In this document: one piece after another, positions 52,551-61,238 of the stretch
How positions within the stretch are numbered: position 1 is the stretch's first letter
Layout of the letters: each line of letters begins with the position of its first letter
Translations under genes and position numbers: made by a program
Source of the DNA: Acerihabitans sp015654925
GTDB lineage: Bacteria; Pseudomonadota; Gammaproteobacteria; Enterobacterales; Enterobacteriaceae
Length of the DNA: 64,000 nucleotides
Assembly: GCF_047324175.1 (NCBI RefSeq)
Contig: NZ_CP178732.1
Span: 3,658,001 to 3,722,000 of the forward strand
Direction of reading: 5' to 3'
The notes under the pieces: generated by a model
Seen by the model: only the letters and a program-made list of their open reading frames with translations
The model's database searches: none
What the model was told of the DNA's origin: nothing

Positions 52551-53486
52551 ATGGCACTTTGGCCGATATCAGGCGGCGTAGCCGGCCGCGTTTCCCGGCG
52601 CGCCTGGCGTAATGGCGGCATCAACCGGCAGCTCTATGGTTATCTGCTACTGCTGCCGGCGGGGGCGTTTTTGCTGGCGTTTACCCATTATCCGGCCGTG
52701 GCGACCCTGTGGCAGAGCGTATTCAGCGCCGGGCGCAACGGCGCGCCGGACCCTTTCGCCGGCCTGGATAACTACCGGGCGCTGCTTGATGACGACACTT
52801 TTATGCTGGCCCTGCGCAACAACCTGCTCTACGCGGCCGTTACCATCCCCCTGGCGGTCGGCCTGGCCCTGCTGATGGCCCTGGCGGTTAATCGCCGCCT
52901 GCGCGGCGGCGCCATGGCGCGCGCCGCTTTTTTTATTCCCTCGCTGCTGCCCATGGTGGCCATCGCCAATTTATGGCTATTTTTCTATAGCCCGCAAATC
53001 GGCCTGCTTAATCAGTTTCTCGCCTGGTTTTCGCTGCCGGCGGTCAATTGGCTGGGGAACCCCGATACCGCGCTTTATTGTCTGATGGCGGTATCGGTCT
53101 GGCGCGAAGCGGGATTTTTTATGATTTTTTATTTGGCGGCGCTGCAACAAATCGACCCGCGCCTGGGGGAGGCCGCCGATATCGAAGGGGCATCGCGGTG
53201 CTACTTCTTCCGGCGGATTCAATGGCCGCTGTTGATGCCCACCACGCTGTTTATCTTAATCAATGCGTCGATGAACGCGTTTCGCATCGTCGATCAGGTA
53301 GTGACCATGACCAACGGCGGCCCGGACAACAGCACGCATTTATTGCTGTTTTATATTTACCGCACGGCGTTCAGCTATTGGGATCTGCATTATGCGGCCG
53401 CCATGACGTCGGTGTTGCTGGCGATCCTGGCGGCCATCGCGCTGATAAAATTCACCCTGCTGGACAAACGGACGTTTTATCAATGA
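52551..53486 (+). CDS. ABC importer permease 1 (UgpA-like)
   Basis: This 311-residue permease has six hydrophobic helices. The BPD_transp_1 loop EAADIEGASRCYFFRRIQWP is the EAA coupling motif. LLLPAGAFLLAFTHYPAVAT opens the first helix. It starts 10 bases after the binding-protein gene, and its stop overlaps the next permease as ATGA. It pairs with permease 2. Confidence 0.9.
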   Translation: MALWPISGGVAGRVSRRAWRNGGINRQLYGYLLLLPAGAFLLAFTHYPAVATLWQSVFSAGRNGAPDPFAGLDNYRALLDDDTFMLALRNNLLYAAVTIPLAVGLALLMALAVNRRLRGGAMARAAFFIPSLLPMVAIANLWLFFYSPQIGLLNQFLAWFSLPAVNWLGNPDTALYCLMAVSVWREAGFFMIFYLAALQQIDPRLGEAADIEGASRCYFFRRIQWPLLMPTTLFILINASMNAFRIVDQVVTMTNGGPDNSTHLLLFYIYRTAFSYWDLHYAAAMTSVLLAILAAIALIKFTLLDKRTFYQ

Positions 53487-54328
53487 ATCCTACCCTGGAT
53501 CTGACCGCCGTAACGCGTACCGCCAGGCGTGGCCGCTGGGTCTGGACCCTGGCGACCTGGGCCGGGGCGTTGGTATGGGTATTGCCGATCCTGGTATCCC
53601 TATGGGTCGCCGTCCACCCCGCCGCTGAGCAAGGCAGTTTCACCCTGTTCTCGCCGCTGACCGGCCGCAATTTTATCCAGGCCTGGCAGGCCGCGCCTTT
53701 CGGACGCTACTTTATCAATACCATCGCCCTGGTATTGATGATCGTGGTATGCCAGTTGATCCTGGCGACGCTGGCGGCCTATGCGCTGGTGCGCTTTCGC
53801 CTGAAGGGGGCGGGAGTGATTTTTTCGCTGATCCTGCTGCAACTGATGATTAGCCCGGACGTCCTGATCCTGAATAATTACCAGACCATCGGGGCGCTGG
53901 GACTGCGCGATACGCTTCTGGGCATCGCTTTGCCCTATTTCGCGTCAGCCTTTGCCATCTTCTTGCTGCGCCAGACCTTTAAAAGCATCCCGCTCGTGCT
54001 GGAAGAGGCGGCGATTATCGAGGGGGCCAGCCGCGCTTATATCCTGTGGCGGATCTATATACCGCTGGCGAAACCGGTTTATATTGCCTTTACCCTGGTC
54101 TCTATCAGCTTTCACTGGAACGACTTCCTGTGGCCGCTGGTGATTACCGATTCGGTGCGGGTTCGTCCGCTGACGGTAGGGTTGCAGCTGTTTTCCGCGC
54201 CGGAACAGGGCGTGCAGTGGGCATTGATCAGCGCCGCCACCCTGATGACCTCCCTGCCCTTGCTGGGCCTGTTCCTGCTTTTCCAGCGCCGGTTCGTGCA
54301 ATCCTTTATGCGCGCCGGCATTCGTTAA
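53483..54328 (+). CDS. ABC importer permease 2 (UgpE-like)
   Basis: This 281-residue permease starts at 53483 inside the stop of permease 1 (ATGA). It has six hydrophobic helices. The EAA motif reads EEAAIIEGASRAYILWRIYI. SFHWNDFLWPLVIT and a C-terminal LFLLFQRRFVQSFMRAGIR are typical of MalG/UgpE-type subunits. It is followed 20 bases later by the phosphoesterase gene. Confidence 0.9.
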   Translation: MNPTLDLTAVTRTARRGRWVWTLATWAGALVWVLPILVSLWVAVHPAAEQGSFTLFSPLTGRNFIQAWQAAPFGRYFINTIALVLMIVVCQLILATLAAYALVRFRLKGAGVIFSLILLQLMISPDVLILNNYQTIGALGLRDTLLGIALPYFASAFAIFLLRQTFKSIPLVLEEAAIIEGASRAYILWRIYIPLAKPVYIAFTLVSISFHWNDFLWPLVITDSVRVRPLTVGLQLFSAPEQGVQWALISAATLMTSLPLLGLFLLFQRRFVQSFMRAGIR

Positions 54329-54348
54329 CGCCATTCGGAGCCCGATTA

Positions 54349-55263
54349 ATGATCCCCTCACTGATGCCCGCGCAGCGGCTTGCGCTGGGCGAGGTAAGCG
54401 AATTTTACCGCGTACCGGCGATCGCCGGCGGCAACCAGCCCCGGCGGGTGCGTTTCGGGCTGCTGGCCGATCCGCAATATGCCGACGCCGAACCCGATGC
54501 GCGCAATAACCGCCACTATCGCCGCAGCCTGGACAAACTCGCCGACGCCGTGGCCGAGCTTAACCGGCGCGATCTGGATTTTGTCGTCACGCTCGGGGAT
54601 CTGGTGGACCGGGATTGGTCGGCTTTCGCCGACATTTTGCCGCTGTATCGCCAACTGCGGCATCCCCATCTGACGGTAATGGGCAATCATGACGCGGATG
54701 TTGTCTCGCGCCATCTTTACGCCCAGCGGCCCCCGCTGGGCCTGCCCAAACACTATTTCCAGTTCGCCGTGGCCGGCTATCGCTTTATCGCCATCGACGG
54801 CAACGACCTCAGCTTGTACTGCAACCCGGCCAACGGCGACGAATACCAGCAGGCGCAGCGTATGCTGGCCGAGACGCTGGCCGCGGGCCAACCCCAGGCG
54901 CAGCCCTGGAACGGCGCGCTGGGCGCTGCGCAGCTGCGCTGGCTGGAGCAGGCGCTGCAAGGAGCCGCCGACCGGCAGGAGATCATTATCGTATTGGGGC
55001 ATTATCCCCTGGCGCCGCGGAACAAACATAATCTGTGGAATAATGAGCCGGTGGTGCAGTTGCTGCGCCGCTATCGGGCGCGCGCGTATTTTGGCGGCCA
55101 TCAGCACGGGGGAGGCTACCAGCGCATCGACCATACCGATTTCATCACGCTCAAAGGCATGGTGGACGGCGCCGACGGGGTACCGTTCGCGGTGGCGGAA
55201 CTCAGCGGCGCCGAACTTATCCTCACCGGTTTCGGGCCGCAGGAGAGCCTGGCGCTGAAATAA
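54349..55263 (+). CDS. ADPRM-like metallophosphoesterase
   Basis: This 304-residue calcineurin-type phosphoesterase has no signal peptide, so it should act in the cytoplasm. Metal sites are FGLLADPQYAD, GDLVDRD, GNHDAD, VLGHYPLAP and GGHQHGGGY. The layout follows the Mn-dependent ADP-ribose/CDP-alcohol diphosphatase (ADPRM) family: YRRSLDKLADAV, YRFIAIDGNDLSL, WNGALGAAQLRWLEQAL and HQHGGGY match its blocks in order. It is the last gene of the Pho-box operon, in the place where ugpQ follows ugpBAEC in E. coli. It may hydrolyse the imported compound, for example a CDP-alcohol, nucleoside diphosphate sugar or glycerophosphodiester. Substrate is inferred. Confidence 0.85.
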   Translation: MIPSLMPAQRLALGEVSEFYRVPAIAGGNQPRRVRFGLLADPQYADAEPDARNNRHYRRSLDKLADAVAELNRRDLDFVVTLGDLVDRDWSAFADILPLYRQLRHPHLTVMGNHDADVVSRHLYAQRPPLGLPKHYFQFAVAGYRFIAIDGNDLSLYCNPANGDEYQQAQRMLAETLAAGQPQAQPWNGALGAAQLRWLEQALQGAADRQEIIIVLGHYPLAPRNKHNLWNNEPVVQLLRRYRARAYFGGHQHGGGYQRIDHTDFITLKGMVDGADGVPFAVAELSGAELILTGFGPQESLALK

Positions 55264-55332
55264 CCCGCGCGGGTTGGCGAAAGCGTGCTCTGGATTGATT
55301 TTTCCCTCTGGTTTATCCCTCCCCAGACGAGT

Positions 55333-55346
55333 AATGTTAAAACATT
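55333..55346. promoter_or_regulatory. Palindrome upstream of the citrate-synthase-like gene
   Basis: AATGTTAAAACATT is an exact palindrome of AATGTT around AA, 28 bases before the start codon. It may be an operator over the promoter of the citrate-synthase-like gene. No regulator can be assigned. Confidence 0.4.
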
Positions 55347-55374
55347 CAATTATTCGCACGGGAGAATACAAGAC

Positions 55375-56652
55375 ATGACGGGAAAAAAAGCCACGCTCAC
55401 GCTCGACCAGCACCAAGCCGTGGAACTGGATCTGCATCCGGCGACGGTAGGCCCCGCCGCCGTGGATATCCGGCCGTTCGCCGCGCAAGAGCTGTATACC
55501 TTTGATCCGGGATTCGCCAATACCGCGAGCTGCGAATCCGCCATCACCTATATTGACGGGCGCAACAGCGTATTGCTGCACCGCGGCTTTCCGGTCGATC
55601 AACTGGCGGAGCGCTGCTCCTTCCCCGAGGTCTGTTATATCCTGCTGCACGGCGACGCCCCCTCCCGTGAAGAGTACGACCGTTTCACCGATGCGATCAC
55701 CCGCCACACGCTGATTAACCAGCAAATGACCCGGATGCTCAGCGGATTTCGCCGCGACTCCCATCCCATGGCGCTGATGTGCGCGGTGGTGGGCGCCCTG
55801 GCGGCGTTTTATCACGATGCGCTGCACGTGGATAACGCCGAGCACCGGGAGCTGGCGGCGGTCAGGCTGCTATCAAAAATGCCCACCGTGGCGGCCATGT
55901 GTTATAAATACTCCATTGAGCAGCCGTCGGTCTATCCGCGCAATTCGCTCTCCTATGCCGGTAATTTCCTGCATATGCTGTTTGCGATCCCGGCGGAAAA
56001 ATACGAAGTCAACCCGGTGCTGGAACGCGCCATGAATCGCATCCTGATTTTGCATGCCGATCACGGACAATGCCCGTCCACCACCACGGTCAGGACCGCC
56101 GGGTCCTCCGGCGCCAATCCGTTCGCCTGCATCGCCGCCGGCCTGGCGTCCATGTGGGGTCCGAAGCACGGCGGGGCCAACGAGGCCTGCATGCTGATGC
56201 TCGAAGAGATCAGCACCGTCGATCGCATCCCGGCCTTTGTCAACCGGGTCAAGGACCGCCACGACTCGTTCCGCCTGCTGGGGTTCGGCAATTCCGTGTA
56301 CCATCATGTCGATCCGCGCGCGGCCATCCTGCGCAAGACCTGCCACGAGGTGCTCAACGAGCTGGGCATGGAAAACAACCTGCTGAAGGTGGCCCTGGAG
56401 CTGGAGCATATCGCGCTGACCGACCCGTATTTCCTGGAGAATAAGCTCTACCCCAGCGTGGATTTCTACACCGCGCTGATTCTCAAGGCCATGGGGTTGC
56501 CGCCGTCCATGTTTACGGTCATCTCCGCCGTCGGGCGCACCATCGGCTGGATCGCCCATTGGAACGAAATGCACACCCAGCAATTGAAGATTTGCCGCCC
56601 GCGCCAGGTCTATACCGGCAAGGCGCGGCGCGATTTCACCTCGAACCTTTAG
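55375..56652 (+). CDS. Citrate synthase paralogue with altered active site
   Basis: This is a type II citrate synthase of 425 residues, close to GltA (427) throughout. Start 55375 has GGGAG upstream. His227 and His230 (ILHADH), His265 (GPKHGGANEA) and the Asp in SVDFYTA match E. coli residues 226, 229, 264 and 362. At residue 306, however, the text is GFGNSVYHHVDPRA, where E. coli has GFGHRVYKNYDPRA: the oxaloacetate-binding catalytic His305 is Asn (codon AAT, 56290-56292) and the next Arg is Ser. HADHEQNAS is also HADHGQCPS. It is not beside sdh genes, so a normal gltA is expected elsewhere. It may be weakly active, use another substrate, or have a non-enzymatic role. Confidence 0.9.
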   Translation: MTGKKATLTLDQHQAVELDLHPATVGPAAVDIRPFAAQELYTFDPGFANTASCESAITYIDGRNSVLLHRGFPVDQLAERCSFPEVCYILLHGDAPSREEYDRFTDAITRHTLINQQMTRMLSGFRRDSHPMALMCAVVGALAAFYHDALHVDNAEHRELAAVRLLSKMPTVAAMCYKYSIEQPSVYPRNSLSYAGNFLHMLFAIPAEKYEVNPVLERAMNRILILHADHGQCPSTTTVRTAGSSGANPFACIAAGLASMWGPKHGGANEACMLMLEEISTVDRIPAFVNRVKDRHDSFRLLGFGNSVYHHVDPRAAILRKTCHEVLNELGMENNLLKVALELEHIALTDPYFLENKLYPSVDFYTALILKAMGLPPSMFTVISAVGRTIGWIAHWNEMHTQQLKICRPRQVYTGKARRDFTSNL

Positions 56653-56669
56653 CGCCGAACCTTTAGCGC
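56642..56669 (+). repeat. 14-bp tandem duplication over the citrate-synthase stop codon
   Basis: CGAACCTTTAGCGC occurs twice in direct succession (56642-56655 and 56656-56669). The first copy holds the last codons and the TAG stop. It looks like a recent slippage duplication and does not change the protein. Confidence 0.75.
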
Positions 56670-56729
56670 CGGGCGCGCCGGCCCCCGGTCGATCGACGGC
56701 TACGGAGAACCATCAATCTGTCTGATATC

Positions 56730-58853
56730 ATGAATACCGAGCAGCGGCAGGCGGTGTCCACCACCGAGGGACCGCTGCGCGTCATCGCCGGCGCGGGCAC
56801 CGGAAAAACCCGCACGCTGACGCTGCGCTACTGCTATCTGGTCTCACAGTTGGGCATCGCGCCCAGAAATATTATGTGCGTGACCTTTACCAACCGGGCG
56901 GCCAATGAAATGAAGCGCCGCGTACGCGCCGTGCTGGGGGACCGGGATCTGGGCATGATTTGCACTTTCCATGCCTTTTGCGTGCAGTTGCTCAAGGAAG
57001 AGATTCATCTGCTGCATTATCCGCGCAATTTTATCATTCTGGATATGGAGGATTTAAAACAGATCCTGTTGAAAATATTTGGCGATATGGGCCTGACGCT
57101 GCGCGATACCACCATCAAACGCACCCTGGACGAGGTGCTCGAAGCCAAAAAGCTGCACGCCGCCACCTATATCGACGACATCTACCAGCTCGACAACGAA
57201 CAGCTCAAAGCCCGCTTCGCCACCGCCCGCGACCGGGACGAGGAAATCTTTCTGCGCTATATCTACGAGCAGAAGAAATGTTTTGGCTGCGACTTCAACG
57301 ATCTGATCAATTTCGCCACCTGGATTTTGACCAAATTTCCCGCGGTGCTGCAAAAATGGCAGGATCGCATGCAGTACGTGATGGTGGATGAATTCCAGGA
57401 TGTCAGCAAAAAGCAGTATCAGCTGGCCCGCCTGCTGTCGGGCAAACACGGCAATTTGTTTATCGTCGGCGACCCCGATCAGACCATCTATTCCTGGCGC
57501 GGGTCCCACCTGCGGCTGTTTTTGGATTTCGATCGGGTTTACCCCGCCGCCAAGACCATCGCGTTGACCACCAACTACCGTTCCACCCCGGAAATCCTGA
57601 TCGCATCCAATTGCCTGATAGAAAAAAACGAGGTACGGTTTCCCAAAACCCTCCAGGCGGTGAAACCGCCCGGCGGGAAACCGCGCTATTTCCATGCCAA
57701 AAACGATAAGCTGGAAGCGGACTGGATTGTCGACCAGATTGGCCGCCTGCGTGAAAGCGGCGTGCCGGCGGATCGTATCGCCGTGATTTACCGCGCGCAT
57801 TACCTGACCCGCGCGCTGGAAGAGCGGTTTATCGAACGCGGCGTGCCCTATAAAATCTTCAGCGGCATCGAATTTTACGGCCGCCGGGAGATCAAGGATG
57901 TTATCTGCTATTTGCGCATGGTGACCGCCGGCGACGACGTGGCGTTTTTGCGCACCGTTAACGTGCCGGCGCGCAAATTCGGCAAAAAACGCCTGGATGC
58001 GCTGAGCGCTTATGCCGGGCAGCGCAATCTCCCGTTGTACCAGGCGCTGAAGGAAAACCTGGACTCCGATCTGCTCAAAGGCACCCAGGTCAGGCGTTAC
58101 GTGGACGCCATAGAATATGTGCGCGGGCAGCGCGCCGGCATGACCCTGGGCAACGCCATGCAGAGCCTGCTGGATTTAAGCGGTTACGAAGCCTTTTTGC
58201 GCCTGCAGGGCGACCAGGAGCGCCTGGATAACGTGGCGGAACTTAAACGCACGGTACAAAACGAGGACGATGATGGGGACGCCACCCTGGAGGATTTTCT
58301 CGCCAGGATCGCCCTTTTCACCCGTTTGGACCATGACGAACCCGCCGCGGCGGTTAAACTATTGACCATCCACGGCGCCAAAGGCATGGAGTTTCCGTAT
58401 GTGTTTATCTGCGGGATGAACGAAGGGGTATTTCCCAGCCGCAAAATCGGCTCCGCCGAAGAGATGGAAGAAGAACGCCGCCTGGCCTACGTGGCGATGA
58501 CGCGCGCCATGGACGGGCTGTATCTCAGCGATTCCGAGGGCGTGGCCAACGACGGGCTGGTGAAATATCCGTCGCGCTTTATTTTCGATGCGGGCAGCGA
58601 CCATATCGCGTTCGAGACGCCGCTGCCCGATGAGATGATCATGGGCGCCAGGCGGGCGGCCGCGGACCGCGATGCGGCCTTTACCGACATTGAATCACGG
58701 TTTCAGCCCGGGGATCGCGTGAGCCACCCGGTTTTTGGCAGCGGCACTATCCAGGCGGTGCATGGGCATGAAAGCGCGTATGCGGTGAAATTCGACGGGC
58801 TGCCCACCGAACGCAATATGCAGTTCAGCGCGCCCCTGAGCGCCATGGAATAA
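56730..58853 (+). CDS. UvrD/Rep-type superfamily 1 DNA helicase
   Basis: This is a 3'-5' SF1A helicase of 707 residues, distinct from the usual enterobacterial Rep and UvrD. Motif I is AGAGTGKT (20-27), Ia TFTNRAANEMK, II MVDEFQDVS (near 217), III DPDQTIYSWRG, IV/V LTIHGAKGMEF and VI YVAMTRA. A C-terminal PcrA/UvrD-like Tudor segment (PGDRVSHPVFGSGTIQAV) suggests contact with RNA polymerase or partners. The strong GGAGA at 56704-56708 lies 21 bases before the ATG and fits in-frame ATC (56712) or CTG (56718) better, so the true start may be non-canonical and upstream. Confidence 0.9.
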   Translation: MNTEQRQAVSTTEGPLRVIAGAGTGKTRTLTLRYCYLVSQLGIAPRNIMCVTFTNRAANEMKRRVRAVLGDRDLGMICTFHAFCVQLLKEEIHLLHYPRNFIILDMEDLKQILLKIFGDMGLTLRDTTIKRTLDEVLEAKKLHAATYIDDIYQLDNEQLKARFATARDRDEEIFLRYIYEQKKCFGCDFNDLINFATWILTKFPAVLQKWQDRMQYVMVDEFQDVSKKQYQLARLLSGKHGNLFIVGDPDQTIYSWRGSHLRLFLDFDRVYPAAKTIALTTNYRSTPEILIASNCLIEKNEVRFPKTLQAVKPPGGKPRYFHAKNDKLEADWIVDQIGRLRESGVPADRIAVIYRAHYLTRALEERFIERGVPYKIFSGIEFYGRREIKDVICYLRMVTAGDDVAFLRTVNVPARKFGKKRLDALSAYAGQRNLPLYQALKENLDSDLLKGTQVRRYVDAIEYVRGQRAGMTLGNAMQSLLDLSGYEAFLRLQGDQERLDNVAELKRTVQNEDDDGDATLEDFLARIALFTRLDHDEPAAAVKLLTIHGAKGMEFPYVFICGMNEGVFPSRKIGSAEEMEEERRLAYVAMTRAMDGLYLSDSEGVANDGLVKYPSRFIFDAGSDHIAFETPLPDEMIMGARRAAADRDAAFTDIESRFQPGDRVSHPVFGSGTIQAVHGHESAYAVKFDGLPTERNMQFSAPLSAME

Positions 58854-58965
58854 CGCGCAGCAGGTTATTGCCGCGCCGGCCGCGTCCCGCGGCGGGCAAA
58901 TGGTCTAGGCTATCTTGTTAGCCTTGAATTAGCCCTGGAACCCTCTTTAAGGAAGGAGATTTTTG

Positions 58966-60345
58966 TTGGAAAAATGTGCTGATATGTTTCCACAACGCCA
59001 TATTCAACCGGTGGCGGACGACGAACGGGTCTGGAACTGGGCGCAAAATGCCACCCTCGGCGCGCGGCGGCAGGTGCGCAGGCCCGCGGAGCGGGCACAG
59101 CTGCAGGCGCTGGTGGCCGGGCATCCCGGTAAAATCACGATGATGGGCAGCCGGCTTTCGCCGGGCGAGCTGATGCGCACCGACGGCCCCGATGAACTCC
59201 TGCTGGACGTCGGCGCCCTGAGCGGCGTGATAACCTCCACCGCCGACACCGTGACCTTCGCCGCCGGCACCCCGCTCCAGCAGGTCTACCAGACCCTGAC
59301 GGAAATGGGACGCATGTTGCCCGCCTCGCCCGGCGTCATCGCGCTGCAAACCCTGGCGGGCGCCATGGCCACCGGTACCCACGGCCAGGGGTTGGGGCAA
59401 AGTTCCATCGCCGACGAAGCGGTGCTGATCCGCATGATCCTGGCCGACGGCAGTACGGCGGAGTTCGATCGCCATCATCCCTGGTTCGGCGCCATCCAGC
59501 TGGCCCTGGGCACGCTGGGGATCTTAACCGAAGTGACGCTGAGAACCCTGCCCGCGCGCATTTTTACCTGCGTTAAAAGCGCCGTCAAGGATACGGATCT
59601 TGAGTCGTCCCTGTATGACTGGAACGAAAATTTCCCCTTCAGCAAGGCCTGGTGGTTTCCGGAAGAGCACCAGGTCCACGTCTGGTGCGCGGGGGAGGCC
59701 ACGCCCGCCGAAGCCGAGCGATACCGCTTGAATAACCGGCAACCCCTGTCGCAGTCCGCCGGCGATAAGTCGATGAATGCCACGGTGGATCGCACCCTGG
59801 TGCATATGCAAAACGATATCCGCAGCGCCAAGGGGGACAAACCGTTTAAAACCGTCGAGCGCTTTAAAGATTTCTCCGACGTGACCGGGGATATCTACCA
59901 GCTGTTTTGCCGGGGTATCGCCACGCCGCAAATCAATATCGAAATCGGCATTCCCCTGCGGCGCGCCGGCGAGATGATCCGCAAGATAAAAACCTGGTAT
60001 GCCGCTACCCATCCGCATATGCATTACCCCATTATTCTGCGCTGCACCGGCCCTTCGTCCGCCTGGCTCAGCCCGGCGTACGGCGAAGCCACCTGCTTTT
60101 TCGGTTTTGTGGTCTATTACGGCGCGGACGGCACGCTCTCTCCGGAGGGCGTGCGGTTCCTCGCCGATGTGGAGGCCATGCTGGCCAGTGAAGGGGGACG
60201 GCCGCACTGGGGGAAATATTTTAACCCCGACCTCTATCACTGGCGCGACATCTATCCGCAGTGGCAAGCCTTCGGGGATGCGCGCGCGGCCCTGGACCCC
60301 GCCGGCAAATTCGCCAACGCGTTCACCACGGCGCTATTTGGCTGA
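58966..60345 (+). CDS. Sugar-lactone-oxidase-like FAD-linked oxidoreductase
   Basis: This 459-residue flavoprotein resembles D-arabinono-1,4-lactone/L-gulonolactone oxidases. A TTG at 58966, 7 bases after AGGAG, is the likely start; the ATG at 58984 is too far from it. The FAD-binding PCMH domain covers about 25-200 (TPLQQVYQTLTEMGRMLPAS, MATGTHGQGLGQSS). The C terminus holds the ALO-type HWGKYF. In the FAD loop the usual GSGHS is GSRLS, so the histidine that binds FAD covalently in many relatives is missing. It lies 50 bases before a GT8 gene. Substrate is unknown. Confidence 0.85.
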   Translation: MEKCADMFPQRHIQPVADDERVWNWAQNATLGARRQVRRPAERAQLQALVAGHPGKITMMGSRLSPGELMRTDGPDELLLDVGALSGVITSTADTVTFAAGTPLQQVYQTLTEMGRMLPASPGVIALQTLAGAMATGTHGQGLGQSSIADEAVLIRMILADGSTAEFDRHHPWFGAIQLALGTLGILTEVTLRTLPARIFTCVKSAVKDTDLESSLYDWNENFPFSKAWWFPEEHQVHVWCAGEATPAEAERYRLNNRQPLSQSAGDKSMNATVDRTLVHMQNDIRSAKGDKPFKTVERFKDFSDVTGDIYQLFCRGIATPQINIEIGIPLRRAGEMIRKIKTWYAATHPHMHYPIILRCTGPSSAWLSPAYGEATCFFGFVVYYGADGTLSPEGVRFLADVEAMLASEGGRPHWGKYFNPDLYHWRDIYPQWQAFGDARAALDPAGKFANAFTTALFG

Positions 60346-60395
60346 GACCTTCGCTGATACGCTCGCTGAAGCGGCGCCGACACAGGAGATACCCC

Positions 60396-61235
60396 ATGCA
60401 AGCCTGGATCACCTTATTAACCCAACCGGCCTATCTGCTCGGGGTCAGGACGCTGCATCAATCGCTGCGGGAAGTGCAGAGCCGTTACCCGCTGGTGGTG
60501 ATGGTCACCGACGATATCGATGCCCAAACGCGCGCGGCCCTGGCCGCCGAGGGATGCCTGGTGCGTACCGTCGCGCCGCTGCGGCCCGCGCCCGGAGTGA
60601 CGGAAAATTATGCCTACGCCCGTTTCGCCGAGGTATGGACCAAACTGTGCGCCTGGAGCCTGACGGAATTTTCACGGCTGGTATTGCTGGACGCCGATAT
60701 GCTGATCGTGAAAAACATGGATGAACTATTTGATCTGCCGCTGGCGCCGGATCGGATCGCCGCCTGCCATGCCTGCCGCTGCAACCCCAACCATATCGAT
60801 ACTTATCCGCAAGACTGGGTGCCCGGCAACTGTTATTACACCTACGGCGCCGGCGGCGATGCCCCCGACCTGCCGGACGGTTTTGTGCCCTATTTCAATT
60901 CCGGCACCATTGTGCTGACACCTGACGGAGACCTGTTCGCCGAACTGGCCGGCGGCCTGGCGGCGATTACCGACCTCGCCGCGTTCCCGTTCCCCGAACA
61001 GGACCTGCTGAACCGCTATTTCCAGGGACGCTGGCAGCCGCTCTCTTATCAATACAATGGGCTCAAAACCCTGTCGGTGCATCACCGCAATATTTGGCGT
61101 CCCGACCAGGTTAAAAATATTCATTTTATCCTGACCAAGCCGTGGCAATACGACCCGGCCCGGCCGGAAAACCGCCAAGACCCCTATTTCGGGCTGGTCA
61201 AACGCTGGTGGGATACCGCCGGCACGCTGGCCTGA
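60396..61235 (+). CDS. GT8-family glycosyltransferase
   Basis: This 279-residue protein belongs to glycosyltransferase family 8, nearest in layout to glycogenin and galactinol synthase. AGGAGAT precedes the ATG at 60396. The N terminus AWITLLTQPAYLLGVRTL, the DAD metal motif (LLDADMLIV, Asp99 and Asp101), the FNSGTIVL block and the C-terminal HFILTKPWQYD are all family features. It has no membrane helix. It follows the lactone-oxidase-like gene and likely forms one unit with it. Donor and acceptor are unknown. Confidence 0.88.
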   Translation: MQAWITLLTQPAYLLGVRTLHQSLREVQSRYPLVVMVTDDIDAQTRAALAAEGCLVRTVAPLRPAPGVTENYAYARFAEVWTKLCAWSLTEFSRLVLLDADMLIVKNMDELFDLPLAPDRIAACHACRCNPNHIDTYPQDWVPGNCYYTYGAGGDAPDLPDGFVPYFNSGTIVLTPDGDLFAELAGGLAAITDLAAFPFPEQDLLNRYFQGRWQPLSYQYNGLKTLSVHHRNIWRPDQVKNIHFILTKPWQYDPARPENRQDPYFGLVKRWWDTAGTLA

Positions 61236-61238
61236 GGG

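Noticed and set aside
54358..55845. Long open frame opposite the phosphoesterase and citrate-synthase-like genes (495 codons)
   Set aside because: It spans two unrelated plus-strand genes and their intergenic gap, is rich in Arg, Gly and Gln, and shows no domain. It is a GC-driven shadow.
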